Positions 35,068-48,400 of a DNA stretch of 64,000 nucleotides are shown here, in pieces (the first letter of the stretch is position 1; each line of letters starts with the position of its first letter). The notes under the pieces are model-generated. The model ran no database searches and was not told the DNA's origin. It was given only the letters and a program-made list of their open reading frames with translations. The stretch comes from Coffea arabica (taxonomy: Eukaryota > Streptophyta > Magnoliopsida > Gentianales > Rubiaceae), in the NCBI RefSeq assembly GCF_036785885.1, contig NC_092320.1, positions 13,207,557 to 13,271,556 of the forward strand. Direction: 5' to 3'. The position numbers and the translations under genes are program-made.

Positions 35068-35264
35068 GCCTCCACCTTTTTTGAGGGGAGCACCCCACTA
35101 GCTAAGTACTGTACGATGGGATCCATCTTTGAGTTCACTACGTGGATCACCGCCGTGTCCAACTGTTCGTACACCCACCTTTTGACGGCCTCCACCAACA
35201 CTTTCTTATTTAGCGTGCCAAACGAGGTAGAGGCCATCTTGAAAAGGGCATCGGCTCTCTTATT

Positions 35265-35588
35265 TCAACTCCTAGGGACTTGTTCGAGCTTGAACAGACC
35301 CCTTAGTTCGTGCGCCTTGGCGACGTACTTTTTAAGTGGCTCCTGCTTCACTTCGTATTTCTTCAAGACCTGGTTTACTGTCAGCTGTGAATTGCTATAA
35401 ACTCTTAACGATTCAGCCCCCAACTTCCGAGCCATCTCTATTCCCGAGATTAGAGTCTCATATTCGGACTCGTTATTAGAGACTCTAAAATCGAATCTTA
35501 AGACGTAAGTCAGTTCTTCTCCCATAGGGCTGATGAGGAGGAACCCGACTCCACACCATTCTTTGTTTGAAACTCTGTCAACATACAA
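35265..35588 (-). pseudogene. Second (additional) RNase H domain of the gypsy element
   Basis: Reads YVDRVSNKEWCGVGFLLISP, RVSNNESEYETLISGIEMAR and RVYSNSQLTVNQVLKKYE. These are the archaeal-type RNase H signatures (D-S-N, NNEAEYEAL, DSQL), with the DSQL Asp replaced by Asn. An additional RNase H after the classical one is characteristic of the Tat lineage. The linker just upstream (about 35590-35800) encodes a degenerate Glu/Ala repeat (VEAEQAKEA). Confidence 0.82.
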
Positions 35589-35857
35589 CGTCCAGATCGG
35601 GATATCCTGTTCGGCAGGCTCTTTGGTATTTTCGGTCTCGGCTTGTATGGCAGTCTATCTGGTCTGTTCGGCCTCAACCCGTACAAAAGCCTCTTTGGCG
35701 TGTTCTGTCTCAGCCTGTTCAGCGCCCGCCTCTTTGGCTTGTTCGGCCTCAACTAATTCAGCTCTAACCTCTTTGGCCTGGTCAGCCTCCTACTGCTCAA
35801 AGGAAACACCTTTCGTTATAAAGTCAGCCAGCGTCTGGCCTTAATGGCCGTCTGCGA

Positions 35858-37216
35858 TTAATAACCAAGGTCATACTCAGACAGCTCGATAGCCCATTTG
35901 ACCATCCTCCCTAACGTGTCAGACTTGGACAAGATCTGTTTCAAAGGCTGGTCACTCACCACCACGATGGGGTGATCCTGCAAGTATGACCTAAGTTTTC
36001 GTGTTGCGTGAACTAGCGTTAGAACATACCGTTCAACCGCGGAATACCTGGCCTTCACCCCTTGTAGAGCGCGGCAGACGTAGTACACCGACTTTTAGAC
36101 CTTATCTTCCTCCCGAACTAGCACCGCACTGACTGCCTCTTCTCCCACAACTAAGTAGATGAACAGGGTTTCGTCCTGTCCAGGAGAAGTTAAGGTCGGC
36201 AATTCGGCGATGTGATCCTTCAGTTCGTTGAACACTTTTTGGCATTCATAGGTCCAATCGAACTGGGGACCTCTTCTTAGGACCTTGAAGAAGGGAGAAC
36301 CTCGAACTGCCGATTTTGCTAGGAATCTGTTCAAGGCTGCCATCCTACCAGCTAGTCATTGCACTTCTTTTATATTTCGGAAAGGAGCCATATCCATGAT
36401 GGCCTTTATCTTGTCAGGGTTAGCTCTTACTCCAATTTTGGATATCATGTATCCTAAGAATTTGTTCGACCTGACCCCAAAAGTACATTTCTTAGGGTTC
36501 AACTGCATTCGCGATCTCCGAAGGATGTCAAAAATTTCTCTAAGGTTCGCAATGAACTGCTCTTGGGTTTTGCTTTTCACCAACATGTCGTCCACATAGA
36601 CTTTCATATTTCGATCTATTTGGTTCTTAAACAGCCTGTTCACTAACCTTTGGTAGGTCGTACGTGTGTTTTTTAGTCCAAATGACATAATGACATAGCA
36701 ATAGGTACAGTACTCAGCGATGAATGAGGTCTTCTCCTGATCTTTCTCATCCATGGCTATTTGGTGGTATCCTTTGAAGATATTCAAGAAACTGAAGATC
36801 TTGTATCCCGTGATTGAGTTCACAAGCAGGTCAATTCGAGGAAGTGGGTAACAGTTCTTTGGTCAAGCTTTGTTCAGGTCGATGAAATCCATGCACATTC
36901 TCCAGACCTTGTCGTCCTTTTTTATTAGTGCAGGATTAGCCAGTTAGGTCGGATAGAAGGCCTCCTTCACGGTCTTTACCTCTAATAGCTTGCCTACCTC
37001 ATTTTTGACGACCTCATTCCGTTCAGGAGCGAAATTCCTCTTCTTCTGCTTTACAGGTCGGACGCTGGGGTCTACGTGCAGCTTGTGAACTGGCTGTTCG
37101 GACGAAATCCTCGGCATGTCATTCGCACTCCTTACGAAGATTTCAGCATATTCCACCAAGAGGGATTCTAAAGGCTTCCTGATCAGTTCTCTCAAGCATG
37201 CGCCGGTCCAGACCAC
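35858..37216 (-). pseudogene. Reverse transcriptase and RNase H of the gypsy element, broken
   Basis: RT copies element RNA to DNA. The N-terminal part (36944-37216) has PVKQKKRNFAPERNEVVKNE. After a stop near 36943 come LANPALIKKDDKVWRMCMDF, another stop, then SFLNIFKGYHQIAMDEKD (the usual catalytic Asp of the FLD motif is Asn), MKVYVDDMLVKSK with an intact YVDD box, and FLGYMISKIG. A stop separates this from RFLAKSAVRGSPFF and the RNase H region (35858-36088: YSAVERYVLTLVHATRKLR). Order and spacing are those of Ty3/gypsy pol; loss of the Asp and several stops make it non-functional. Confidence 0.9.
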
Positions 37217-37294
37217 ACGATCTGGTCACTCTTTGCTGATCGAGAGTTTGAGCAGCCCCTCATCCATCTCCAGTCTCTCCTTCTCCGCTGGCTT

Positions 37295-39209
37295 TTAAGG
37301 CTCTAAGTAAGCTGTTTGAACTACCAACTTCTCCTTACCCTTGAGAGTGGCGATGTAGCAGGCCCGAACTACTTCTAAATCTCTTAGCACTTCAGCTACT
37401 CCTACAGGCGTGGAAAATTTCATACTAAGGTGCAGAGTTGACCAGACAACTCGGAGTGCGTTCAGGGTAGGCCGCTCGAGGATCATATTATACGATGATG
37501 GTTCTTTCACCACCGCGAAATTCACCAGAACAGTTCGACATTTTGGCGGTACCCTCACCGTGACCATGAGAGTATCATTTTTTCAGGTCTTACTGGTGGA
37601 CCTGCAACGCCAATCAAGGGAGTTCGGATTGGGATGAGCTGCTTGTCTTCCAGTTGCAGTTCTTTGAAGGTCTTATAGTATAACACATCAATGGTGCTCC
37701 TATTGTCTATGTACACCTTCCTCATTTTGTAGTTGTACGTTATGACCTCTATCACGATGATTTTATGGTTATTGGAAGCCAGGGGTACTGCATCCTCGAG
37801 GCCATAAATGATCTGCTCATATATTTTTAGTTGTTTATTTGGGTTTTTCTCACTAGAAAGGGGACGGTTGCTCTGTCGAGTTACGTGACTATCTCCTCTG
37901 ACGGGTGCTCTCGCAATAGTATTGATTACCCCCGCTAAATTCTGTACTTCCTGTTCGGGAGTTTGGTCCCGAGGACCCCGAGTTCGGTCACGGAAGTAGT
38001 TCGCGCGTTCTTGTTTGTGCTCCTCTCGTCTCTGGTCAGTTCGTCCGTTTCGGATGAACTATCTAAGGTTTTCTCGTTTGATCAGCTCTTCGATGTCCTT
38101 CTTGAGGTCACGACAGTTCTCGGTATTATACCCTACGTCACGATGGTATGCATTATACAAACTCTGATTTCGTCTGTTCTTATTGCCAACCAATTGTCAA
38201 GGGGATCAAGAAAGACCTTCCTGTTCCATTACCATAAGGACCTGAGCCCTGGGCGCTGTGAGGGAAGTCCAGACCCTCTCTCTTTCAAAGGGCCTGTTCC
38301 TGGGCAGGCGATTGAAGGTATTCTTTCATGCTTGATCAGGTCACGCATCTCCCTGATCCATGTTCTTTCTCCATTTTTCGTCCTCATTCTTTCCTCCGCG
38401 CTCTTGAAGCGATTGCCTCCTCTACATTAGCCTATTTGTGAGTTCGGTCCAGCATTTTTCAAACTGACTTGAGAGGTCTTTCGACGAACTCAGTATATAG
38501 CTTCTGTGCGCGCAATCCGTTGATGAAGGCGGCCATGACAACATTGTCGTCTCGATCTAGAACCTGAAGAGACTGGTTGTTGAACCGCAACAGGTATTCG
38601 TGCAATGATTCCTCACGCGAGCTAGCTGAAAGACCGAATTGACTTAAGGGGTAATCCTTGAAACCATTGACGCGTCTTTCCTTCCAGGAACATAGGAAAG
38701 GTCTTATACTTGATTGCATCAGCAGTTGTTTGTAAGTGCATCTATATCAAAAATGTGAACAAATGATCCTCCGAATCTGTGGTCATAGTGTAGGACTTTA
38801 TATTTGGTATTTTGAATTTTGTGGGCAGTGGGTAATTCTTAATGTCGAGTACGAAGGGGGAGTCAAAATATTTGTCCTTTTCTGGATCCAGCAACAGATC
38901 CAGTTCGTCCTGTATCTGGCACTCTTCTCTCCTTGGAGAGTGCTCCATCCGAGAAATTTTTCGAAAAAGTTCAGGATGCTCTGTTCGGGAGTTCCTGTGA
39001 GAAAGTTCCAAAACTTCGATCTATTCACGTGAGACCTCCTTTTGTGTCCGCTTTTGTCGGGGGTTGGGGCTTCCCGTTCTAAACTCTGAAGGCTCAATTT
39101 CACCCGTCTTCTGGGTCTTGGGCTCCTGGTCATGGTGGTCTCTGGTCTGCCCTTTCAGGTAGTTCACAATGGTTTCGAAAGTAGGCAGATTTTTCGCCTC
39201 CGCTTGCAC
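37295..39209 (-). pseudogene. Gag-protease region of the gypsy element, broken
   Basis: Gag pieces: 38742-39011 (NYPLPTKFKIPN, DSEDHLFTFL) and 38459-38719 (FGLSASSREESLHEYLLRFN, VVMAAFINGLRAQKL), separated by a frameshift near 38725. The segment 38180-37760 contains AYHRDVGYNTENCRDLKKDI and an in-frame stop. The protease reads VYIDNRSTIDVLYY, where the catalytic DSG/DTG motif is DNR, then YNMILERPTLNALRVV. The gag is clearly related to that of the gag-only element at 24561. Not functional. Confidence 0.85.
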
Positions 39210-39366
39210 CAGCTGTTTAGGCGGGATTCGCGAGAGTTCTGTCCCCTCGTCCCCAGGAGTTAGACCTTGATGGGGATTTTGGGGATCGCTTCGCTCGTTC
39301 CCTTTGAATTCATCAGCGTTTCTTTAAGATTTAGTTTTCGGCATATTTTCGCAAGGAAAGAATTGC

Positions 39367-39385
39367 ATTCCCACAGACGGCGCCA
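39367..39385 (-). promoter_or_regulatory. Primer-binding site of the gypsy element
   Basis: Minus strand TGGCGCCGTCTGTGGGAAT, two bases from the 5' LTR border. Shared with the gag-only element. Confidence 0.85.
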
Positions 39386-39387
39386 AT

Positions 39388-39845
39388 TGATGCTGTTACC
39401 AAGAGCGCGATCCGAATTGAGCAGTACTGGGTTGCGCGAGTTGCGGAGGAACGAACTGACGAATGAGGTATGTGAGCGACCTGACTTGCAAAAGAATGAA
39501 CAGCGGGACCAGTTCTCCGTTGTGAATCCGATGGTCAAGTTAGCAATAGCTAAAGGTAGAGCAACAGTATTGATTACTGTAGATGGTGTACCTTGTCTTG
39601 TCTGGTTGTGCTGTACTTATAAGCTATTGGGTAATAGTTTTCTTATAGGATTAGGAGCCCTGCTAGAGAGGGATTCCTCTTAGGCTTCCGTCTGTTGGCT
39701 CCGAAGGGTTCAGGGGGCTGCGGCCCACCAGGCCCATCCAGCTGGGAGGCGACGACCATGCGCGAACTGGCGCCCCACCTGTCCGAGCTGATCTGGCCAC
39801 TATGTTCGAACTGACATGTGGCTTTGGTGGATTGGCTCCACCACA
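39388..39845 (-). repeat. 5' LTR of the gypsy element
   Basis: 458 bp against 471 bp for its partner, with indels and many substitutions. Confidence 0.9.
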
Positions 39846-39850
39846 AAGAC

Positions 39851-39943
39851 CTTAGTAGCAAGATTGTTAACGTTGGAGTTACGGCAAATAGTTGTGAAGT
39901 AAAGTTCAATGGTCCTCCAGTTCGTCATTCACCAGTTTGTTAA
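39851..39943 (+). pseudogene. PMEI/invertase-inhibitor family gene, 3' part
   Basis: After the right copy of the target duplication, the PMEI frame interrupted at 30477 resumes: LSSKIVNVGVTANSCEVKFN and GPPVRHSPVC, then TAA at 39941. NSCEVKF is the fourth conserved Cys region of the family. The join is in frame with one duplicated pentamer removed, which fixes the insertion point at base resolution. Confidence 0.92.
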
Positions 39944-42040
39944 ATATCTAGGATGAAGAAGTAGTGTGATAGGTTGTTAATTGTCATTAGATGGGTAGTT
40001 TTGTAACGAAATAACTCTATCTTTTTGCACCCATTACGGTGTAGAGTTGCTGAATTTGGTATTGTTTGGATGTTGCAGGAAAAATAAGAGGTTTTGATCA
40101 GAAACGGCTAAGAAAATAAACGAACTGAAGTTGTCTAGACCAACTCTGGTGCCGGTCTTGGTCTGATGAAGTGAGGAGCTAAAGTCCGAAGGAATTCTGG
40201 TGCCGGTCTTTGCGGCAATCTTATCGACGGTTTTCATTGGGTTTTGACGCATACGTTTGTTTTTAAAGTTGAAGGAAACCTAATCTAAGGAGGATTCACT
40301 TGTAACCACTAGAGGCTATATATAGGAGTTATTTAGGTCATTTTAAAGAGAAAAAAAAAACATTAGTCTAGGAAGGAATACATATTCTTTCATCTTTTCT
40401 CATAGTTTCTCTTGGAGATCAAGATCAAGTGTGAGAAAAGCGAATCAAGGAGAGCAAGGAAGAGAGTTGGCGAAGGGCACTGCAAAGTTCTTTTCCCTCA
40501 ATTTTTCTCCTTTGTATTATTTCTTGAATTTGTTGTTTAATTTGTTCATTATGTCATACTAAATTTATATTAGGGCTAGGGTTCTTATGAAGAAGCATTG
40601 ATTAATTCTTTCAATTAAAGTTCTTGTCTTTAGTTGTGATTTATATATCTTGAGTTTAATTTCGTGTTTATGTTTGATTACCATGAACCTGACCTTGGGG
40701 TTGCATTGAATTGAGAAAGGATATATAACCGTACATTAGATAGATAAACGTACTTAGCCTATCACGAAAGCATGTTAGAATTTGTATGACACACTTATAT
40801 CACCAAAGTTCTCAAGGGGTTTAATTGAGTATTTGCAGTCTCCAGAGAAAGACAAAATTTAGTTAGGTACACTTTAGATGTATCAAGAGGTAATCTAAAA
40901 TACAATTTTGTGGTGCGTTCATAGTTTGACAAAAAAATAATTGGAGAATTAATTCAACTTCTGGATTAAAATCCTGAACTCTAGACTTGCTCAACTATTG
41001 TTTTCCTACTTCTCAGTAGTTTAATCCAATCAATTGCTAGTTCCTGCATGATAATACAATATCTCTACCAGTTTAATCATTTGTGAGAATAATTAAAGTA
41101 GAGAAATTTGATTCGTCCTTATGGGTTCGATCCTGGAGTACTTCAGGTAAATATTACTATGATCGACCTTGTGGGTTGGCAAGAATTCGTCGATCATAGT
41201 GGAATATTTTTAACTAATTATCCTTGTTAAAAAAATGTTCCCACTAATTATCCTTAGTGGAATTATTCACTAAGGCCGCCTACCAAATACTTCCAATTAG
41301 TATTGGTTGTGATTAACAACAAATGATAGTTAATGAAATTAGTTACTTTTGGTTCATAAGTGTTTCAAGATTAATGAATTAATCCAAAATGAGGGAGTTG
41401 AATTAGTGAAAAATATGGAAGATCATAATTGAAAAAATAGCCTAGGATATCGTATTTAATAGAATTTGGACATATAACTATGGTAAATATGAATAAATTT
41501 TGTTTTGTAAATCTGAATAATATATTGTGCCATACGTGCCTTTACATGAATATAAGATATTCGCTTGGAGACAAACTCACAATAGATATAGGGTGAATTT
41601 GATAAAATTGAAATCTAAAATCTGAATCTCTTAAGTTATCTAAAGTATTTAATCTTAACATTTGAGTATATTTTGCATTAAATGATAAATGAACAGTTTA
41701 TTACTTATTTTCTAGAGTAAGTTTTAGCTAGACAATTTAGATATCTAAACGTGTTAAATCTAAACCTATTATATTTAAGTGCTAGATTAGATTTTCAGAG
41801 GCCATAATCATATAATTACCCATATGCAATTAACCAAAGCAATCCTCTCTACATGCCTTCTAGATGCGCATATATGGAAGCTAAAAAGGTTATGTAGTAA
41901 TGCATGACAGGAAACAAATATGACCCGTAATTCCTTTACCTATGTATTTGTTAAATCATTGCCAATAAGTACCTCTACATTGATGCAAACCATTTTTTCC
42001 AATCTTGGATAATAGATGCAATCAGCCTAACATATTTGCA
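39944..42040. other. Intergenic; TE-like but unclassified
   Basis: No gene recognised. 40026-41230 has features of a decayed retroelement leader (a TATATATAG-type box near 40316 and GTTCGATCCTGGAGTACTTC near 41127), but no LTR pair or duplication was found. An imperfect palindrome CCACTAATTATCCTTAGTGG lies near 41247. The rest is AT-rich. Confidence 0.4.
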
Positions 42041-42406
42041 ATGTCAAGAATTGGCCTCTCTGCCTTGTTTTCCCACTTGATAGTTGCACAATTCCTGTAA
42101 ATTTTGAGTGCAGACGCAACACTAATTGCTAAAGTTTGTGCCAGAACACTGCAACCTGATTATTGCTACATTTGCATTTAAGGTGATGCTAATCGAGATA
42201 GAGAGGATGTAAAAGGGCTTGCAAGACAATCGATGACTTGTTCTGGAATAAAAATATCGTGTCAATAACGATTTTGGTAACTTAGTGAATAAAACATCTG
42301 ATCCTAAATTTAAGGAAACATGCAAAACTTTGATTGCTAGCGCTTTGCAATATGTGGTTCAAGCACGAAAGATTTTTATGAGTGGCAATTACAAGGAAGC
42401 ATCAAA
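42041..42406 (+). pseudogene. PMEI family gene (type A), 5' part, split by nested solo LTRs
   Basis: The ATG at 42041 opens a signal peptide (MSRIGLSALFSHLIVAQFL), then TAA, then in the same frame LSADATLIAKVCARTLQPDY, CYICI, TAA, GDANRDREDVKGLARQSMTC. A frameshift near 42255 leads into the third-helix region (DPKFKETCKTLIASALQYVV and RKIFMSGNYKEAS). Two stops and a frameshift make it dead. The coding sequence breaks at ATCAAA, where an LTR starts; the end of the gene is at 49074-49101. It is the closest full-length relative of the truncated type A fragments in the array. Confidence 0.88.
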
Positions 42407-45400
42407 TGTGACTGCCCCATCTCCCCTTAGGCCATATCCAAGGGTTTGACGGACCGCCTACCCAACTCTCGTCAGGACTCAATCACGCATCATGAAATTT
42501 ATAAATAATAACCTCAATAATAAAAGTGATATGAATTGCAAAGATCAATGTGTACACTCATAGATCTCCAATGCCCATACAATCTATAAATATGACCAAG
42601 GAGTCAAACTTGCAAAAATCAAACCAAGCAAACCAGCTAGACATCTTTGGAGTGCTCACGTGAGCAACTAACAAATTTAGATGAAATCTAGGCCTTTTCC
42701 AATTTCCACTCTCACGTTCTCATCTCTGTAAGGAAAACAAATTCATGGAATGAGCTAAAAGTCCAGTGAGATTCCATGAAAACAGGCAAGTAAACTAGCA
42801 AGCATGATACCATCATAGGATATCAGGAAACTACTCATGCTCATATTGATCATGGCATAGTGTATAGTAAAGTAGGTAATCATATAGATCATGCAAAAGT
42901 ATACAATAAAGAGCATATTCATGTCAAAGGATATAGTCCGCTCTCAGGAGCAGGTTCCACAATAGCTTGTCCGAGGTCTGTTGACTCTATATCAACCAGG
43001 AAATTATAATGTCCGTAGATCACTATTAAACATCAATCTCCGTCCACCGATCATCCCCCTACCGGACCCGAACATCAAAGAAGTACCCATGGTTCGTCGA
43101 TCTGCTCAACCAAGCCCTTACTTATTCGATTCAACGAACTAACCCTGGGTTGGGTTTATAGCCCCAGATATTCAGGTATTCAAGATCTGGCTTATACTCC
43201 CAAGTATTCAGGTATTCAACAGTGGAGTCGTTGACTGTTATCCAATATTCATGCAGTTAATGATTGAAAACATTAGTTGTCACTTAACGTTTCGTATTCA
43301 GAAATATCATAGTTCAAGTCATGAATTCCAATCAGGAGTAAACAGGTTAGGAACTTGTCCTTTACTCAAGGTTGCCCAACTTACCCGATTGCTCTAAGGT
43401 TGGTCTGAAGTAAGAGGTCCAACGAGGGCTCAGTTCAGCTATTACCAACCTACATTCATGCATACGCATGAGCAACCCAAGTTTTCACTTACTCGACGTG
43501 TCGGATAAGGATCCAAGGGCTTAATTCAACTGTTGCAAGAGAAATTCATCCGATCTACAACCATGCACATAAACATGAAAGTCCGCATGCAAGATTAATT
43601 ATTTCAAGTTCACGAAAGTCGAGTGCACATAAAGGTACACTCGCCTAGACAAGATCAATTAACAAGCAAGCTCAGCATATCATGTTTTCAAACATTTCAA
43701 GTACATATATGAACAAGATATCAAAAGCGTAGTTGAGTTAGGTCAACTGCGATAAAGTATACATTTGCCTATGAAATGACAAATCATGTGACTAGCAATT
43801 TCTAGCAACAATGAGCACGAATAGGCAGTGGGAACATTCACCATGGCAACAAGCTTAAATGTTTGCCTCAGGAGCACTTCCGACCTCACCTTCAAGTCCT
43901 AAAATCAAGTATGTAAAGTGCCATGAGATCCACTACTCCAAACTACTTTATTCAAAGGAAAATACTTTCAAACTGACCAAGTTATCTGAACTCCAATCAT
44001 GAAATCAAGTTCAAAATGGTCCTACAACACCAACTTGAAGTTGGAAATGTTTTGAAGAATAGAATTTTCTCCAATTTTGTGCGATACTATTTGAAAAATC
44101 ATATCTCAAGTTTCTTAAGTCTAAAATTTATAAACTTTACACCGTTGGAAAATAGACTCAAAGACTTACAATTTTCCAGAAGACATATTTGTAAGATTCT
44201 ATCCACAATTCAGTCAAATTTCAATCTCAAGTTGCTGCTTCATTCAGTAGAAAAACAGAACAGGTGCGGAAATTCAGTCAAATTTGGAAAATCACAGATA
44301 TTCATAAGAATTGAGAAAATTTTTGAGATTTTCACGGTAGAAATTAATATAAATCTAGTTTCAAACGCAATAAACATAACTCAATTCTGACCTTTCTACA
44401 TGAAGTTATAACCAATTTTTCAAAACTGCATAGAGTTTCCTGCGAAAATTTCTAGCAGCACAATAATGAAGAAAAACAAGGTAGTGCACCACTTTTGGTT
44501 ATGATATTCACTCCAATTCAACACACCATAGTTGTTCAAGGTTTTAACAAGTGAATTGAGCAAGATTGTGTCCAAAAAATTACCAAACTAAGGGTTTAAG
44601 GCTAAAAGATAGCAAGGTACAAGGCTGCCCTGCCTGCCAGAAATTTCAACAATGGAACAAGCAAAATCATGAGGCTTTCACCTTCCAAAATTCACAGCTT
44701 TTATTCAAGTTTAACATAGAAAAAGTCCCAACAAATGTTTGGAATAGGTTTTGGCCAAAACTTATCATAAAAAGGTTGAAGAAAAATATGGTAACAATTG
44801 TAGTCAGCAAATTAGAGAAAAGTACCAATGAAAACCCTCCATTTCATCTCAAATTCAACACATAAGTAAAGCTTAAAGTTTACCCAGTATCTTAGGCAAA
44901 TTTGCCACAAATTCACTCCAAGATGATTCCTAATCGGACAGCATTTCCCCTTGATTTCTTAACTTTCCTTTCCAAATTCAACACTTATATTCGTAGCAAT
45001 CTGACCTCAATCACAATCACAAGTTATAAGTTATAAAGTACACTTGTTCAAACCCACAAAAGCTACCCAAAATAGACTATTATCCAACTCAATCATAACC
45101 ACATCAAAGCTGGAAAAAAATGTAACCTTAAGCTGAAATTTATATACTAAAGCCAAAAGTTCATATAATGAAGTCACAAGTGCACACAAAAGCTAGAGAA
45201 ACTCCATGGCAAGACAATAAGGACATAACATAGCTAAAATCAACATTTCAAGGCTGAAATTTCTCTCTCAAAGCTGAAATTTTTCCAATCACCACACAAA
45301 TCATGAAATTTTTCCTAGAATCCACCATAATCAAGTTATATATCCAACAAAAGGCAAGATAAGAGTGAAAAGAAGGTTGCTTAGTGTGAGAACCCGTAAA

Positions 45401-48400
45401 TTTCTCTTATTTTTATATTATTTTATTTTATTCTCTCACATGCATTTTCTTCATTATACCTTCTTATATTGATTTTTCCAGACATTTTATAAGTAAGTAG
45501 AGTTTTTAAATCATTTTTCTAGTTTAAATTAGTTCATATTAAGTTTGAAGTGTATTATGGATGTGGGGCCCATTAGTGCGCTAAGTGCGATAAAGTTTTG
45601 CCAATTAATTGAAGTTTTGTACAAAGGAATATTACTGTACAAGGTACTAGGAGACAATTAAAGATTAGCTAAATAAATTACCATTGGTAGACAAAAGAAT
45701 AGAATTGAAATCCTAAAGGACCATTTGTCACAAAACTATTGGAACTTGGACTTTGACCAACCTTTCTTACCTTTCTTAAAATCAATTTTGACCAACATTT
45801 CTCTTCATTGTTTTGAGCTTGCTTGCCCGAAACTTTGAGGGAGAGAAAGGGAGAGAAACCATCATCTTCTACTTCAAATTCTTGTCCAAATCTTAAGTTC
45901 CAACCAATTAAATCGCAAACTACTCCATAAAAGTGCTAGTTAGGGTAGTTTCCAAGGTGTTTGTGGAGCTAATTTGGGAAGAAGAATTCTAAGCCACCAT
46001 CTTTCTTGAGGATCCAAGGTACTTTGCTTGCAAAATCCCTCTTTGTTTCTAATAGTTGCCAATTAGTGGTTTAAAGTTGTAGTTTTGGTAGTTTTATGAG
46101 CATATTTCATAGTTTGAAGTAGTATTATGAAAATTTCAGTTTTTATGGTAATTTTTTTGCCCTCATGAGATGAGTAATGGTTCGTCATGGAATGATAGCT
46201 CTATATTGCGTGAAATGAAGCTTTGGTATGCTAGTTTTGGTTACCTAAAGAAATTTCAGCTTATGTGCACAAATTCTAGCTTAGGGTTAGTAATCTGCCC
46301 TGATTTTGCACTGCATGTTTGTCCTTGAGAGAGACCGAATTAGCCCTTTCTCAAAACATAAAAGTTGTAGATAATTGAGTTAAATAGCTACCTGTAAAAT
46401 TTCAGCTCAATCGGAGCACTGTAGCATGTGAAATGATCGAATACTCTTGACTACCCATAAGCCCTATTTCGCGAACAGTTTTCTGTTTTCATGGAGATTT
46501 CCATTTTTGACCTTGAAAATGCATGTTTTAGCCTTGGAGGCCTTCATAAGAAATGTAGGTATATGTATTAGCTTTGAAACGCCATAAAATTTGCCCCAAT
46601 CCGATAAGTGTAGCTTCAGTTGTGACCAAAACGCCGGTAGATGTCAACCTGTTGCTTAGCTATTTGTTTTAAAACTAGTTTCTAGCTTCTAACTTGGATT
46701 TCGATGGTTGCATTGCTAGAATTGTCTTGTATTTGGGTGACTTTAAACCTAGTGGAAGAGTTATGGTGTTAAATATATTTATGTGTTGAATTGGGCTGAT
46801 TTGAAGAAAAATGAAGCCATGATGGCTGGAAAAGTAAGGAAATTTAGGGGAAAATACTGTCCAATTTTCTAGGCCGTTTGGTTCCTTTAAGTTTGTGTTA
46901 CATTTTTGGGAAAAAATGAAGGGTTTTGGGGGTTGTTTGTATCCCTAATACCAACTGTTATCCTTTTGCTCAAAAGTCACATTTTTATTCTTTTGTACTA
47001 GTACTTAACCTGGAAAGGCATACGACTTGTAGTTGAGCCTCACTTATGCATTCCATTTACTGGGTTTATGGATGTGCGAACTATAATTGTTTTATCTTGG
47101 TTATTTTAGGATTTCTTGACGATTAAAACCACTTTGGGTAAAAACTTTTGAAGTACCTGTACTGGAACTGGTGAGTGTACCACTCCCCTCATTTGTTGCG
47201 TAACTTGGTTCCTGTACATGCAATTTGTGATTTGAATAACTGTACTATCCGTTTATTTTATTTGAGACGAGGGTGTACTTTATCACACTCATTCTCGTAT
47301 CTGTATGTCTATTTACTGTGTACAATTAACTATGTTATCTGTGCTTAATCTGTTGTCATTTGGAGGGTTGAGTCCAACGACTATTCTGTGACTTTTGAGC
47401 TCAAATCCTGTGGCTAGTTACTCGAGTTGAGCCGGCAAGGGCCTGGTCGATTAGATAACGAACCACGGTAGTCCGTTTTTGGGAATCTTTGGGTATTGAG
47501 ACTCTTGATTCCGGTATACTCAAGTATACCACTTCTATTTCTGTTGAGGTGTTCGGGCCCGGTAAGAGGTATGTTTGGTGGACGAAATTTGGTATAAAGT
47601 GGGGTCTACGGACATGGTTGTTCTTTATACATTGACGGAGAGTCAATAAGTTTGGTTCAAGTACAGCAATGGGAATTTTGGCTCCTGAGAGCCACCTGTA
47701 TCCTTTCTATCTAAGGTATTTGTTCATTTCTCTATTTGATATACCTATGTGACTAATTGAACATGAAGTTCCATGATTCTTGACTGCTATTATTTTGGTA
47801 CCTCATTGAGCGTAAGCTCACCCCCTTCCCGTTATCTTTGTTCTCCTTTCAGGGGCAAACTTTGTATTCATGATTTTGGAAGAAAGGGTCGAGCTAGTGT
47901 AATTATTATTTTGTTAAACTCTTTTGCAACCGAAGCCCGAATCGTATTTTTAATTGTATAAATACTTTGGCTTGTATTTTAGTTTAGTTAATTTGTTAAA
48001 GACTCCGATGTAAATATATGTATAAGTGTTTAATCTTGTCTATTAAGTGTATTCATTTGAGATATTATGATTTTATGGTTTGGTAAGCATGTTCTCACCT
48101 TAGTAGTCTCCGATTGTTCATTTTCTTTGGGTCCTATCGCGCGTACTATAGAGTTTGTGAGATTTGACTCCGTAGTTCTGGCGAGAGCTGGGCAGGCGAT
48201 CCGCCGAACCCTTTGGTTCGCCTTAGGGGGAGGTGGGGCTGTCACACTTAGCTTGATACCTTCAACCCCGAGGATAACAAGCCAATCAAAAGGGTTGCAA
48301 TGCTTTCTTTCTCCTAAGACTTCACTAAGAGCTTCCCTCCAAGTTGGATTCAAGGTTTTATGGCGTGATTTTGGTTTCTATCTTGTTTGTTCACTAAAAA

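Larger units (their letters stand above)
30478..39845 (-). mobile_element. Tat-like Ty3/gypsy retrotransposon, 9.37 kb, inserted in a PMEI gene
   Basis: Oriented on the minus strand. LTRs at 30478-30948 (3') and 39388-39845 (5') start TGATGC and end CCACCACA on the plus strand. Target duplication is GAGAC (30473-30477) against AAGAC (39846-39850), one mismatch. The primer site lies at 39367-39385 and a polypurine tract (minus AAAGGGGAGCTAG) at 30949-30963. Order gag, protease, RT, RNase H, second RNase H, integrase, then an antisense extra ORF next to the 3' LTR, which is the layout of the Tat lineage. Every domain carries stops, frameshifts or lost catalytic residues. LTRs differ at roughly one base in eight over the stretch I compared, so it is an old insertion. 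Confidence 0.93.
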
